Origin: Actinomadura barringtoniae | GTDB taxonomy: Bacteria > Actinomycetota > Actinomycetes > Streptosporangiales > Streptosporangiaceae | Assembly: GCF_017573505.1 (NCBI RefSeq) | Contig: NZ_JAGEOJ010000021.1 | Coordinates: forward strand, 124,001 to 188,000 | Direction of reading: 5' to 3' | DNA: 64,000 bases | Shown here: in pieces, positions 49,026 through 56,929 of the stretch | Layout of the letters: the number at the start of each line of letters is the position of its first letter | How positions within the stretch are numbered: position 1 is the first letter of the stretch | Notes under the pieces: generated by a model | Database searches by the model: none | Seen by the model: the letters and a program-made list of their open reading frames with translations, nothing else | What the model was told of the DNA's origin: nothing | Made by a program: the position numbers and the translations under genes

Positions 49026-50153
49026 TCAACCATCGAATCCCCCTGGGCGTCCGCGAAGGCGTAGAAAATCACGCCAATGGACGCCAGTTCCGTCCCTTTC
49101 TTCGTCGTCTTCTCCCGCGATGCCCGGGTCCCGTCTGCGCCGGGGCAGCTCCACCGGAACGATCGGCCCGGTCGCTTCCGCGGAGCCGGCCGTTCCCCCG
49201 GACCCGGCCGTTCCCCCGGCCTCGGTCGCTTCCGCGCCCCAGGTCGTTCCCTTGGCCCCGGCCGTCCGCATCGCCCCGGCCGCTCCTTCGGGCCCGGCCG
49301 TGCCCGCCGCCCCGACCGCCCCCTCGAACCCGGCTGTCCCCGCGCCCGCGCTCGCGGCCGCTCCCGCCGCCCCGTCCTCCTCGGTCGCTCCGCCATAGCC
49401 GCCGGCCAGCGTGCCCTCGGCCGAGTCCGGTTGCGGAGGAAGGCGAGGTAGGAGCGGTCTGGAGTTGCCGGGCATGCGCGGGACCGGCTGCTCGACCGCG
49501 ACCCGTTCCAGCAGGCCCTCCGTGAGCATGCGGGAGGCCTCCACGGTCACCGTGTAGACGCTGCGCCCCGTCATGAACGCGATGTCGCGCGCGCAGCGCC
49601 GCCCGTCGCTGAGCTGCAAGATCTCCTTGCGTACGGGCACCTCGTCGTGCGCCCGCCCCAGCCGCCCCGTTCCGCGTACGAACCGTTCGCGATGAGGCAG
49701 GACGGCGTCCGGCAGCGAGGCGAGGGCGTCCAGGCGGCGCCGGGCCTCGTGCAGGAGCCGTTCCGGGTCCTCGCCCCGCCCGCCCTCCATCTCGCTCGTG
49801 CTGTGCAGAACGCAGTCGCTCATCTGCCCCGCGAGGATGGCGAACGTGGCGTCGACGGCCGCCATCAGCCGGATCACGTGCAGCTCCGCCGCACCGATCT
49901 GGCCGTCGTGCACCGGCTTGCCACCGGAGCGTTCGCCGTCGCTGATCCGGCCTGAACGCGCCAGCAGCGTCTCGGGCCCGGGCGCGCCCGGGCTCTCGAC
50001 GGCCAGCACGAGTCCCCGGGCGAGCCGGAAGACACCGCCGGGTTGCCCCGCGATCTGCAGATACCCCGAGGCCTGCCCGGTCGCGCACCGCTCCAGCGCG
50101 CGATGAAGCAGGCGGTACCCGGCGGCGTCGAGGGATTCCCGAATACCGGACAT
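49026..50153 (-). CDS. DUF4388-like regulatory protein with Ala/Gly insert
   Basis: A 375-residue protein. Residues 1-60 ('LLHRALERCATGQASGYLQIAGQPGGVFRLARGLVLAVESPGAPGPETLLARSGRI') match the N-terminal part of DUF4388/PATAN-type proteins; residues 170-220 ('EILQLSDGRRCARDIAFMTGRSVYTVTVEASRMLTEGLLERV') look like a winged-helix or DUF4388 tail. Residues 245-335 are Ala/Gly/Thr-rich low complexity. It lies upstream of two roadblock genes, a neighbourhood typical of actinobacterial signalling clusters. ATG at 50153 after AAGGGGAA. Confidence 0.78.
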   Translation of the reverse strand: MSGIRESLDAAGYRLLHRALERCATGQASGYLQIAGQPGGVFRLARGLVLAVESPGAPGPETLLARSGRISDGERSGGKPVHDGQIGAAELHVIRLMAAVDATFAILAGQMSDCVLHSTSEMEGGRGEDPERLLHEARRRLDALASLPDAVLPHRERFVRGTGRLGRAHDEVPVRKEILQLSDGRRCARDIAFMTGRSVYTVTVEASRMLTEGLLERVAVEQPVPRMPGNSRPLLPRLPPQPDSAEGTLAGGYGGATEEDGAAGAAASAGAGTAGFEGAVGAAGTAGPEGAAGAMRTAGAKGTTWGAEATEAGGTAGSGGTAGSAEATGPIVPVELPRRRRDPGIAGEDDEERDGTGVHWRDFLRLRGRPGGFDG

Positions 50154-50511
50154 GATTCCCCTTGGCTGGATCATCCGCCAAAAGAAGCGTGAATTCGTAC
50201 CGCGCGAAGAACCATGTCTAGCAGCCGTGAGTGGTCATTCCCGGCTAGTAGCGAAAACTGGATATGGGTGGAAATTTCAGCAATGCGAAAACTGTCATTG
50301 CCCGTATAAATCAGGATCGATGCCCGGGAATCCCGTTTTCTTGATCCCCAACCCCGCCGATTGGTCCTCTACCTGCGAGGTCTCGCCTACCTGCCAGAGA
50401 ACCAACGCAAATTACGACACATGACGCCACTTGTTGCCCCAAATGCCCGCAAATACGCTCCTCCAGACCTGACCCGGGTCACGCAGTGTCGCTCCAGAGG
50501 AGGACCCCCGC
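50154..50511. promoter_or_regulatory. AT-richer divergent promoter region
   Basis: This 358-bp gap between the roadblock cluster and snapalysin is clearly lower in GC than the rest of the window, with runs such as GGAAATTTCAGCAAT. GCGAAAACTG occurs twice (50252-50261 and 50286-50295), 34 bp apart, and TATAAA follows near 50305. No gene is evident. It likely holds regulated promoters for both sides. Confidence 0.55.
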
Positions 50512-51057
50512 ATGCTGCGACGCAGAGGAGCACAGGCGCTGATCGGTGCCGCCGCGATCTCGTTCTCGATCACCCTCGCCCCCGCCGCCCACGCCGCCAC
50601 CACCACGCTGTACTACGACGACAGCCAGGCCGCCGAGTTCAAGAGCGCCGTGGCCGCCGGCGCCCAGGTCTGGAACACCAACGTCACCAACGTCCGCCTG
50701 GTCAAGGCCCCCGCCGGCCGCCGCGCCGAGATCAAGATCATCGCCACCAACGGCTGGCCGCAGTCGATCCTCGGCCCGATCCGCCCCGGCGGCAGCGGAA
50801 CGGTCTGGTTCGGCCGCGAGGCGGTGAACGAGGGCTACAACACCACCCGCATCGCCGCGCACGAGCTCGGCCACAGCCTCGGCCTGCCCGACCGCAAGCC
50901 GGGCCCCTGCTCGTCGCTGATGTCCGGCTCCACCGGCGGCGTCTCGTGCACCAACGCCACCCCGAACGCCTCCGAGAAGGCCGCCGTCCAGTCCAACTAC
51001 AGCTCCGCCCTGACGACGACCCCGCGCACCGGCGCCGTCCTCACCGACGCTCCCTGA
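50512..51057 (+). CDS. snpA: snapalysin (secreted small neutral protease, M7)
   Basis: A 181-residue secreted metalloprotease. Signal peptide residues 1-28 ends 'PAAHA'; the mature domain begins 'ATTTLYYDDSQAAEFKSAVAAGAQVWNTNVTNVRL', with zinc site H117-E-L-G-H121-S-L-G-L-P-D127 and Met-turn 'SSLMSG', the metzincin arrangement with Asp as third ligand found in M7. It cleaves proteins at aromatic residues in characterised Streptomyces enzymes. In Streptomyces a LysR gene usually controls it divergently; none is next to it here. ATG after AGAGGAGG. Confidence 0.96.
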   Translation: MLRRRGAQALIGAAAISFSITLAPAAHAATTTLYYDDSQAAEFKSAVAAGAQVWNTNVTNVRLVKAPAGRRAEIKIIATNGWPQSILGPIRPGGSGTVWFGREAVNEGYNTTRIAAHELGHSLGLPDRKPGPCSSLMSGSTGGVSCTNATPNASEKAAVQSNYSSALTTTPRTGAVLTDAP

Positions 51058-51062
51058 CGGAC

Positions 51063-51104
51063 GTGCCCTCCGCGACCAACACATCCCCTGGCCGCGGAGG
51101 GCAC
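51063..51104 (+). terminator. hairpin after snpA that covers the next ribosome binding site
   Basis: GTGCCCTCCGCG (51063-51074) and CGCGGAGGGCAC (51093-51104) pair perfectly with an 18-base loop. The right arm includes GGAGGG (51096-51101), the ribosome binding site of the gene at 51109. It could end snpA transcripts and keep read-through messages untranslated. Confidence 0.7.
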
Positions 51105-51108
51105 CCCC

Positions 51109-51432
51109 GTGCATGCTGATGGCGTGACCAGAGCGTCCAGAGTCGTCTTCACGCGTCCGAAATGGCGCTACCGCGACGCGATCCGCTCCTACCGCCTGTA
51201 CATCGATGACGTGCCGTGCGGGAAGATCAAGGCCGGTGGAGAGCTCACGATCGACCTCCACCCCGGCCGACACATCGCCGAGGCCCGCATCGACTGGTCG
51301 GGCAGCCCCAGACTGAGGTTCACGGCCCAGGAGGGCCAGACCACCCGCATCCAGGCCGCCCCTGCGGGCAACGCGCTGAAGTTCTGGCAGGCGTTCACCC
51401 ACGCGGGCTATGTGGAGCTGACCTTGCTCTAG
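51109..51432 (+). CDS. small PEGA-like beta protein
   Basis: A 107-residue protein: 'RSYRLYIDDVPCGKIKAGGELTIDLHPGRHIAEARIDWSGSPRLRFTAQEGQTTRIQAAPAGN' has the length and pattern of a PEGA or carboxypeptidase regulatory-like sandwich (Y.LYID....G.I.....L...L.PG.H....). No signal peptide, so probably cytosolic. GTG at 51109 lies 7 bases after GGAGGG; GTG at 51124 is an alternative. Its stop overlaps that of the convergent gene by 4 bp. Confidence 0.75.
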   Translation: MHADGVTRASRVVFTRPKWRYRDAIRSYRLYIDDVPCGKIKAGGELTIDLHPGRHIAEARIDWSGSPRLRFTAQEGQTTRIQAAPAGNALKFWQAFTHAGYVELTLL

Positions 51433-52247
51433 CTCACGACGAACGACAGGTGCGGGTGGTGGGAGCTGATGCCCTGCCGCAGCGCCCTGGTGGCCTCCGC
51501 CGTACCGCGGATCGTGACCCGGATGCCCGTCTGGGCGATCTTGTAGAGCGCCTGCATCACCGCGCTGCTGAGGAACGTGGTCACCGCGAGGTCGATGATG
51601 ACCCCGGTGTCGAACGGCAGATGCGGCAGCGCCCACGTGATCCGCTGCACCGCGTAGGTGTCCAGGTCGCCCTCGGCCCGCAGTTCCCCTTCGTCGCTGT
51701 AGAGCCGGAACTGCGGTACCGGACTCGAGCTCGACAGCAGCGGATGCAGCGTCGCGGTGTTGCGGAGCCGGTCGATGTCGACCCGTTCCCGGTCGAACGC
51801 GCACAGTCCGATGACCGGCTGCTTCGACATCAGCTGGTCCGCGACCATCTCCCACCGCAGCCACGCCCGGAACCGCTCGTCATTACTGAGCAAGGGCGTA
51901 TTGTCCGCCGCGACCCGGATCGCCTCGTACCCCTCGGCCTGAGCCTCGGCCAGCGCCTGAAGGAAAACAGTCCGCTGATGCGCCGCGTGCACGACGCCCG
52001 AGGCGCCATAGACCTCGGCGATGCTCGCGACCGTGAGCACGCCCGAGTCGATCAGATGATCCATGCCCTCGAGCCTGCTGGCGTTCGGGTCCTCGGCCAC
52101 GTACATCAGCCGCTCACCCGCCGCCGCCCCCGTCGCGAGGAAGTCCCGCGCCAGCGCCGGAAACTCGTCCGGCCCCGAGTACACCCACCCGATGTGGTCG
52201 TGGGGTCCGATCCCTACCAGCTCAGCGCACGTGCCGTGATGCCGCAT
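51429..52247 (-). CDS. MEDS-STAS signalling protein
   Basis: A 272-residue protein. Residues 10-170 are a MEDS (DcmR-type sensory) domain: 'HDHIGWVYSGPDEFPALARDFLATGAAAGERLMYVAEDPNASRLEGM', 'GYEAIRVAADNTPLL', 'WLRWEMVADQLMSKQPVIGLCAFDRERVD'. Residues 185-270 are STAS-like ('LDTYAVQRITWALPHLPFDTGVIIDLAVTTFLSSAVMQALYKIAQ'), as in anti-anti-sigma factors. It probably relays a signal to a sigma-factor switch. ATG at 52247 after GGGAGGG. Confidence 0.9.
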   Translation of the reverse strand: MRHHGTCAELVGIGPHDHIGWVYSGPDEFPALARDFLATGAAAGERLMYVAEDPNASRLEGMDHLIDSGVLTVASIAEVYGASGVVHAAHQRTVFLQALAEAQAEGYEAIRVAADNTPLLSNDERFRAWLRWEMVADQLMSKQPVIGLCAFDRERVDIDRLRNTATLHPLLSSSSPVPQFRLYSDEGELRAEGDLDTYAVQRITWALPHLPFDTGVIIDLAVTTFLSSAVMQALYKIAQTGIRVTIRGTAEATRALRQGISSHHPHLSFVVS

Positions 52248-52453
52248 GAGCACCCTCCCTGAGGACGGCCGACAAGCCACGCAAACACACAATCGGACGC
52301 CACGTCAGTACTACGCCCGCTACCTCTGTGTCGCCGCAGTTTCGCTCACTGTAGACACCCCCGCCACCCCGGGGGCCGAAACTGCAGACCGGCTATAGAT
52401 CCTGCGGAGGGGTTTCGAGGGCTACTGAGACTGGAAGTGGGCCTGAAAACGCT

Positions 52454-52481
52454 GAGGGCGGGACCCGTGGGTCCCGCCCTC
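52454..52481 (-). terminator. terminator after tRNA-Ser
   Basis: GAGGGCGGGACCC and GGGTCCCGCCCTC pair perfectly around GT, followed on the minus strand by AGCGTTTTC. It lies 34 bp past the tRNA 3' end. The gap 52248-52514 otherwise holds the promoter of the MEDS gene. Confidence 0.92.
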
Positions 52482-52514
52482 ATACGCGTTAGGCCAGGTG
52501 GACGGCCATCTTGG

Positions 52515-52602
52515 TGGCGGTGGTGGTGGGATTCGAACCCACGGAAGCTTGCACTTCACACGCTTTCGAGGCGTGCGCCCTCGTCCACTAGGCGACACCA
52601 CC
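52515..52602 (-). tRNA. tRNA-Ser (CGA)
   Basis: Acceptor GGTGGTG (52602-52596) pairs with CACCACC, with discriminator G and an encoded CCA (52517-52515). The anticodon stem CACGC/GCGTG encloses CTCGAAA, so the anticodon is CGA, reading UCG. A long variable arm (TGAAGTGCAAGCTTC) and the T-arm GTGGG-TTCGAAT-CCCAC confirm class II serine tRNA. Next to tadA, as in many actinomycetes. Confidence 0.95.
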
Positions 52603-52612
52603 GCGGGAGAGC

Positions 52613-53086
52613 CTACCCGACTCTGCGGTGCACAAAGAACTCGGTGAGGAGTGCGCCGCACTCGTCGGCGAGGACCTCGGCGAGGACCTCGGGGCGGTGG
52701 TTGAGGCGGCGGTCCCGTACGACATCCCAGAGGGAGCCGACGGCGCCCGCCTTGCGGTCGATGGCGCCGTACACGAGGCGGTCCAGGCGGGCCTGAACGA
52801 TGGCGCCGGCGCACATCGTGCAGGGCTCCAGGGTGACGATCAGGGTGCAGCCCGAGAGGCGCCAGGTGCCCAGGGTGGCGGACGCGGCGCGCATGGCGAC
52901 GATCTCCGCGTGGCCGGTGGGGTCGGCGGTGCGTTCTCGGTCGTTGTGGCCCTTGCCGATCACATTGTTCGAGGCGTCCAGGACGATGGCGCCTACGGGG
53001 ACCTCGCCGGCGTCGTACGCCAGGCGTGCCTCGGTGAGCGCGCGGCGCATCGCGGGCTCGTACGAGGGCTCGGTGAGATCAGTCAC
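52613..53086 (-). CDS. tadA: tRNA-specific adenosine deaminase
   Basis: A 157-residue zinc deaminase that converts A34 to inosine in tRNA-Arg(ACG). Zinc and catalytic residues: H59-A-E61 and P88-C89-T-M-C92. The start 'YEPAMRRALTEARLAYDAGEVPVGAIVLD' and the length fit TadA. A second possible start is Met13. It overlaps the upstream associated gene by 8 bp and precedes the tRNA-Ser. Confidence 0.97.
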   Translation of the reverse strand: MTDLTEPSYEPAMRRALTEARLAYDAGEVPVGAIVLDASNNVIGKGHNDRERTADPTGHAEIVAMRAASATLGTWRLSGCTLIVTLEPCTMCAGAIVQARLDRLVYGAIDRKAGAVGSLWDVVRDRRLNHRPEVLAEVLADECGALLTEFFVHRRVG

Positions 53087-53516
53087 GGAGCCGGTCGAAC
53101 TCCTCGCCGAAGCCGGCGATCTCGGCGACCGTCAGGAGCGCGTCGCCCGGTACGGCGCGTTCGCCGAGATCGGTGACGCGCTTGGCGTCGACGCCGAGGT
53201 CGTCCAGGAGGGCGGGGTCGCCGGCGGCGTCGCCGTCGGGAACCTCGCCGACCAGCTGGTGGAACAGGCCGCCCAGGCCGTCCTCGCGTACGGCGGACAC
53301 GAAGGCGCGCGGGTCGTCCTCGCCGTCGAGGCGGACGATCGCGAACCAGTCGTCGTCCTGCTCGATCAGGAGCAGCACCGGATCGCCGTAGGACTCCACG
53401 GCGGCCTCGCGCATCAGATCGGCGACGTCGTCGACGCTCTCGGCCTCGGCGAGCACGGCCTCGGTCCCCACCCAGCCCTGCGGGGTCTGGGCGAAGACGG
53501 CGGCGAAGTAGGACAC
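53079..53516 (-). CDS. tRNA adenosine deaminase-associated protein
   Basis: A 145-residue acidic protein of the group found next to tadA in actinobacteria: 'SYFAAVFAQTPQGWVGTEAVLAEAESVDDVADLMREAA' and 'LLIEQDDDWFAIVRLDGEDDPRAFVSAVREDGLGGLFHQL'. Role unknown; overlap with tadA by 8 bp implies co-translation, perhaps complex formation. GTG at 53516 gives the family start 'SYFAAVFA'; an ATG at 53579 lies beyond it. Confidence 0.9.
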   Translation of the reverse strand: MSYFAAVFAQTPQGWVGTEAVLAEAESVDDVADLMREAAVESYGDPVLLLIEQDDDWFAIVRLDGEDDPRAFVSAVREDGLGGLFHQLVGEVPDGDAAGDPALLDDLGVDAKRVTDLGERAVPGDALLTVAEIAGFGEEFDRLRD

Positions 53517-53614
53517 GTGCTTATTGTGACCCAACGGGTTGCGTTGGACACACCCTTGGACGCCCGCATTTGACCACATCGGACGGCCGGGCCGTCCGAT
53601 CGTGCGGATGAACG

Positions 53615-54100
53615 TCAGGAGACCGCGTCGAGGGCCCGTTCGAAGGGCGTCGCGAACCCGAGCCGTCCGGCGATGCTCAGCAGCATCTCGTCGGGATAGA
53701 GCTCCAGGTCACCAGAGATCGCGCCGAGCTCCATCTCGTCCAGCCCCAGGTCGGAGAAGATCGACATGTCGCCGACCGGCAGCACCTGGTCGAGCTCCTC
53801 GTCCTCGGGGATCGGGATGTCCAGGTAGTCGAGCACCTGACCGGCGAGCGCCCAGTCCACCGACGCCGTGACGTCGGAGAGGAACACCATCGCCTCACCG
53901 GCCACCAGGCGGATCGCGACGAAGAAGTCGTCGCCGACCGAGACCAGCCCGATCGTCCCGCCGAGGCTCGGCTGCTGGCGCAGCGCGTGGATCAACCCCG
54001 TCAGGTCCTCGGTCAGCGCGACCGGGAGGATCTCGGCCTCCCACTGGTCGTCTTCCCGATACACCACGACGGCGAAGTCCGTCGCGTCCACATCCGTCAT
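53615..54100 (-). CDS. second tRNA adenosine deaminase-associated protein
   Basis: A 161-residue acidic protein related in layout to the preceding one: 'FAVVVYREDDQWEAEILPVALTEDLTGLIHALRQQPSLGGTIGLVSVGDDFFVAIRL' and 'PEDEELDQVLPVGDMSIFSDLGLDEMELGAISGDLELYPDEMLLSIAGRLGFATPFERAL'. The C-terminal 'D.LG.D..E...I..D..L.P..ML..IA..LGF...FE' pattern also occurs in the smaller paralogue. ATG at 54100 after GGGGTGG. Confidence 0.88.
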   Translation of the reverse strand: MTDVDATDFAVVVYREDDQWEAEILPVALTEDLTGLIHALRQQPSLGGTIGLVSVGDDFFVAIRLVAGEAMVFLSDVTASVDWALAGQVLDYLDIPIPEDEELDQVLPVGDMSIFSDLGLDEMELGAISGDLELYPDEMLLSIAGRLGFATPFERALDAVS

Positions 54101-54241
54101 TTCCACCCCACCGGCGCGGTTCCTGCCAGGGCATGGTCGCAGATGCAGCGCGCCCTCGCGTACCCCACCGGCAAACTCGCGTCGCACGGCGGAGCCGCGG
54201 CGCAGGTTCCGGCGCCGCGGAACGAACCTACTTGATCCGGG

Positions 54242-54667
54242 TCAGTTGATACGGAAAGTGCGGTGCCGCAACGCCGCATGAATCCGCGCCCGCCGGGAGC
54301 GGTGCGGCGTCACGCGCCTGCGGAGCTCGCGAGCCTCGGCCAGTTCGCGCAGGAAGATCGCCCGGCGCCGCAGATGCTCGCGGACCTCCTCGGGCGAGAC
54401 CTCCTCGGCCTGGGCCGGGCGGCTCGCTTCGCCGTCCGTCGCCTGGGCGGGCTTGGCGCCTGAACGTGCGTCCGACCGTGCGTCCGCTCGCTCGTCCGGG
54501 CGTGCGCCGGGGCGTGCGGTGGCCCGTGCGTCCGCACGTGCGTCGTCTGATGCGTCCTGAACTGTGGTGTTGGCGGGATCCGCCGATCCCTCTGAGGCGG
54601 GCACGGCGGGGGCCGGACCCCTGGGCCGGCTGGGGTCTGTCGGCCTTTCGTTGCGATCTCGGCTCAT
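54242..54667 (-). CDS. conserved actinobacterial protein, basic C-terminus
   Basis: A 141-residue protein of unknown role. Residues 1-95 are low complexity with 'ADARATARPGARPDERADARSDARS' repeats; the conserved part is the last 50 residues, 'EVREHLRRRAIFLRELAEARELRRRVTPHRSRRARIHAALRHRTFRI', a basic helical segment that could bind nucleic acid. Divergent from upp. ATG at 54667. Confidence 0.82.
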   Translation of the reverse strand: MSRDRNERPTDPSRPRGPAPAVPASEGSADPANTTVQDASDDARADARATARPGARPDERADARSDARSGAKPAQATDGEASRPAQAEEVSPEEVREHLRRRAIFLRELAEARELRRRVTPHRSRRARIHAALRHRTFRIN

Positions 54668-54750
54668 ACCGCCATACTGCCCAGCACAGGACACTCCTAT
54701 CCACTTGGGTACGGGGTGGTGGGTCGTCGCAGGTGGGCTACGGTGAGCGC

Positions 54751-55389
54751 ATGCAGACCCTTGCCGTCGATCATCCGCTCGTCGCGCACAAGCTCACAAC
54801 GCTTCGCGACGTGCGCACCGATTCGCCGACGTTCCGCCGGTTGGCCGACGAACTGGTCACCCTGCTGGCGTACGAGGCCACCCGCGACGTGCGGGTCACC
54901 CCCGCCACCGTGCAGACCCCGTTGACGGCGGCCGAGGGCGTTCAGCTGGCCAGTCCGAAGCCGCTGGTCGTGCCGATCCTGCGGGCGGGCCTGGGCATGC
55001 TGGACGGCATGACCCGGCTGCTGCCGACCGCCGAGGTCGGCTTCCTCGGGATGATCCGTGACGAGGGCACCCTGCAGGCCCAGACGTACGCCACGCGCCT
55101 TCCGGAGAACCTCTCCGGCCGCCAGTGCTACGTCCTGGACCCGATGCTGGCCACCGGTGGAACGCTGGCCGCGGCGATCAAGCTGCTGTTCGACCGCGGC
55201 GCGGACGACGTGACGGCGATCTGCCTGCTGGCCGCCCCCGAGGGCCTGAAGTACCTGGAGCAGGCCTTCGAGGGCAGCGACGCCCCGATCCGCGTCGTCA
55301 CGGCGGCCGTCGACTCGCACCTGAACGAGCAGGGCTTCATCCTCCCGGGCCTCGGCGACGCCGGTGACCGCCTCTACGGCGTGGTCTAG
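54751..55389 (+). CDS. upp: uracil phosphoribosyltransferase
   Basis: A 212-residue salvage enzyme making UMP from uracil and PRPP. 'VPILRAGLGMLDGM' and the PRPP loop 'VLDPMLATGGTLAAAI' (Asp130-Thr138) are diagnostic, as is the uracil-binding 'GLGDAGDRLYG' end. The ATG at 54751 follows GGTGGG. Its closeness to tadA is common in actinomycetes. 55390-55647 holds promoter-like sequence for the next gene. Confidence 0.98.
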   Translation: MQTLAVDHPLVAHKLTTLRDVRTDSPTFRRLADELVTLLAYEATRDVRVTPATVQTPLTAAEGVQLASPKPLVVPILRAGLGMLDGMTRLLPTAEVGFLGMIRDEGTLQAQTYATRLPENLSGRQCYVLDPMLATGGTLAAAIKLLFDRGADDVTAICLLAAPEGLKYLEQAFEGSDAPIRVVTAAVDSHLNEQGFILPGLGDAGDRLYGVV

Positions 55390-55647
55390 GCCTTCCAGCC
55401 CCCTCAGCTCTGTGTGTTCGTGAGCCGCCGTTCGGCTACGGACGGCTGATCCGTTTCGGGCTCGCCATACGCCTCTCAAGCCTCTCAAAGCCCTTGGTGG
55501 CGGGGTTTCGCGGGAATGTGATGTTCGCCGCGGCGTCACCGTGGGTAATAAACTGCTACGGAACGTCAGTGATCGTTCCCCTCCGCCGCCCTGGCACAGG
55601 GGACCGTTTGGGACCGGGGCAGCGTGAGCGAGGCTCGAGGAAGCGTG

Positions 55648-55908
55648 ATGGCTCACCAAGGGGATGGCGAACTGCCGGGTTACGAGGAGATCGGCGAGCG
55701 GCTGACCGAGGAGTTCTCGGGCGTTCACTCGCCTGAGACGGTCGAACGTTGCGTCTCGGCCGCCCGGCACGGGGCACAGGAGGTCACCGGGTCGGCTCCG
55801 CCGGACCTGGTGGAACGGATCGCACGCAAGCACCTTCAGGTGCTGGCCATGGTCGCGGCGGAGAAACTACGCCGTGCCTCACGGACCACTCTGGGCAACG
55901 CGCCATAG
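55648..55908 (+). CDS. DUF3562-like three-helix protein
   Basis: An 86-residue protein: 'YEEIGERLTEEFSGVHSPETVERCVSAARHGAQEVTGSAPPDLVERIARKHLQVLAMVAAEKLR' is a helical bundle with the pattern (E..I...L...F......V...V) of small three-helix DUF3562 proteins of unknown role. The ATG at 55648 follows GAGGAAG; GTG at 55624 is an alternative. Confidence 0.72.
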   Translation: MAHQGDGELPGYEEIGERLTEEFSGVHSPETVERCVSAARHGAQEVTGSAPPDLVERIARKHLQVLAMVAAEKLRRASRTTLGNAP

Positions 55909-55984
55909 TCCTTGCTTTGTCGGGGATCGCGGCTGTGCAAAACTGACTTGGGGTCGTGGGTCATCGTGGTCCGGGAGGCAGTCA

Positions 55985-56143
55985 TTGCCCGCCAAGAAGT
56001 ACGTCGTGTGGGTCGCAGTGGCCTTCGTGGCCTTCTATGTCTTCAAGCAGCCCGACGGGGCCGCACACTCCGTGCATCAAGCCGCGAATGGCCTCTCGTC
56101 GGCAGCGGACTCCCTGACCACCTTCGTCAACGCGATTCTCTGA
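55985..56143 (+). CDS. 52-residue single-helix membrane protein
   Basis: A small protein with one transmembrane helix, 'KKYVVWVAVAFVAFYVFKQPDGAAHSVHQAANGLSSAADSLTTFVNAIL'. TTG start at 55985, 5 bases after GGGAGG. The 'A..V......GL..AA.SL..FV' amphipathic tail is conserved in small actinobacterial proteins placed before PH-domain genes. It is 7 bp before the PH-domain gene, so a functional link is likely. Confidence 0.75.
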   Translation: MPAKKYVVWVAVAFVAFYVFKQPDGAAHSVHQAANGLSSAADSLTTFVNAIL

Positions 56144-56150
56144 GGCCACG

Positions 56151-56681
56151 ATGAGGCTAGTGACGCCGGGAGACTCGGCGCCGGCGTCGGTAAACAAATA
56201 TCTACTTCCGCACGAGACACAGGTCATCACGGTGCGGCGGCATCCGGCCGTTCTGATGGTCCCGGTCGGGCTGGTGCTCGGCGGGCTCATCCTCGCCGGC
56301 GTGCTCAGCAACACCGTGGCCAGCGACGCCGGGTCGGTGATCAGCTGGATCTGGTGGGGCTGGCTGATCCTGCTGGCCTGGTTCGTGTGGCGCGTCGCGG
56401 AGTGGTCGGTGGACTACTTCGTCATCACCAACCAGCGCATGCTGCTGACCACGGGCCTGATCACCCGCAAGGTCGCGATGATGCCGCTGGCCAAGGTCAC
56501 GGACATGAGCTTCAAGCGGACGATCGCCGGCCGGATGCTGGGCTACGGCGAGTTCGTCCTGGAGTCCGCCGGTCAGGACCAGGCCCTGTCCGCCGTGCCC
56601 TACCTCCCCTATCCCGAGCAGCTTTATCTCGAGGTCTGCGAAATGATCTTCCCGAACAAGAACCCGGTCCCCGACGACTGA
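56151..56681 (+). CDS. PH-domain membrane protein (YdbS/bPH2)
   Basis: A 176-residue protein: two helices 'PAVLMVPVGLVLGGLILAGVLSNTV' and 'ISWIWWGWLILLAWFVWRVAEW' followed by a bacterial PH domain, 'DYFVITNQRMLLTTGLITRKVAMMPLAKVTDMSFKRTIAGRMLGYGEFVLESAGQDQALSAVPYLPYPEQLY'. Membrane adaptor of unknown partner. Coupled to the small membrane gene before it. Confidence 0.93.
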   Translation: MRLVTPGDSAPASVNKYLLPHETQVITVRRHPAVLMVPVGLVLGGLILAGVLSNTVASDAGSVISWIWWGWLILLAWFVWRVAEWSVDYFVITNQRMLLTTGLITRKVAMMPLAKVTDMSFKRTIAGRMLGYGEFVLESAGQDQALSAVPYLPYPEQLYLEVCEMIFPNKNPVPDD

Positions 56682-56929
56682 CGGACCGGCCGCCCCTCCG
56701 ACCTGCGGGTCCTCGTCATCGTCCCAGGTCAGAGGCCATGTCTCGGATTCAATGATCAAGCATTGAACCGTCCCGGGCGCGCGCTCGTGACAGGGGATGA
56801 GGGAGCGAACAGGGCCGATCGGGCTGATCACACCCCTCCCCGGTTCGTTACTCACGATGTGCGTTAACCCGCAATGTGCAATCATGTCGGCACCCCAGCC
56901 GCCTGATTACTTCCGCTAAGTGAGTCCAC

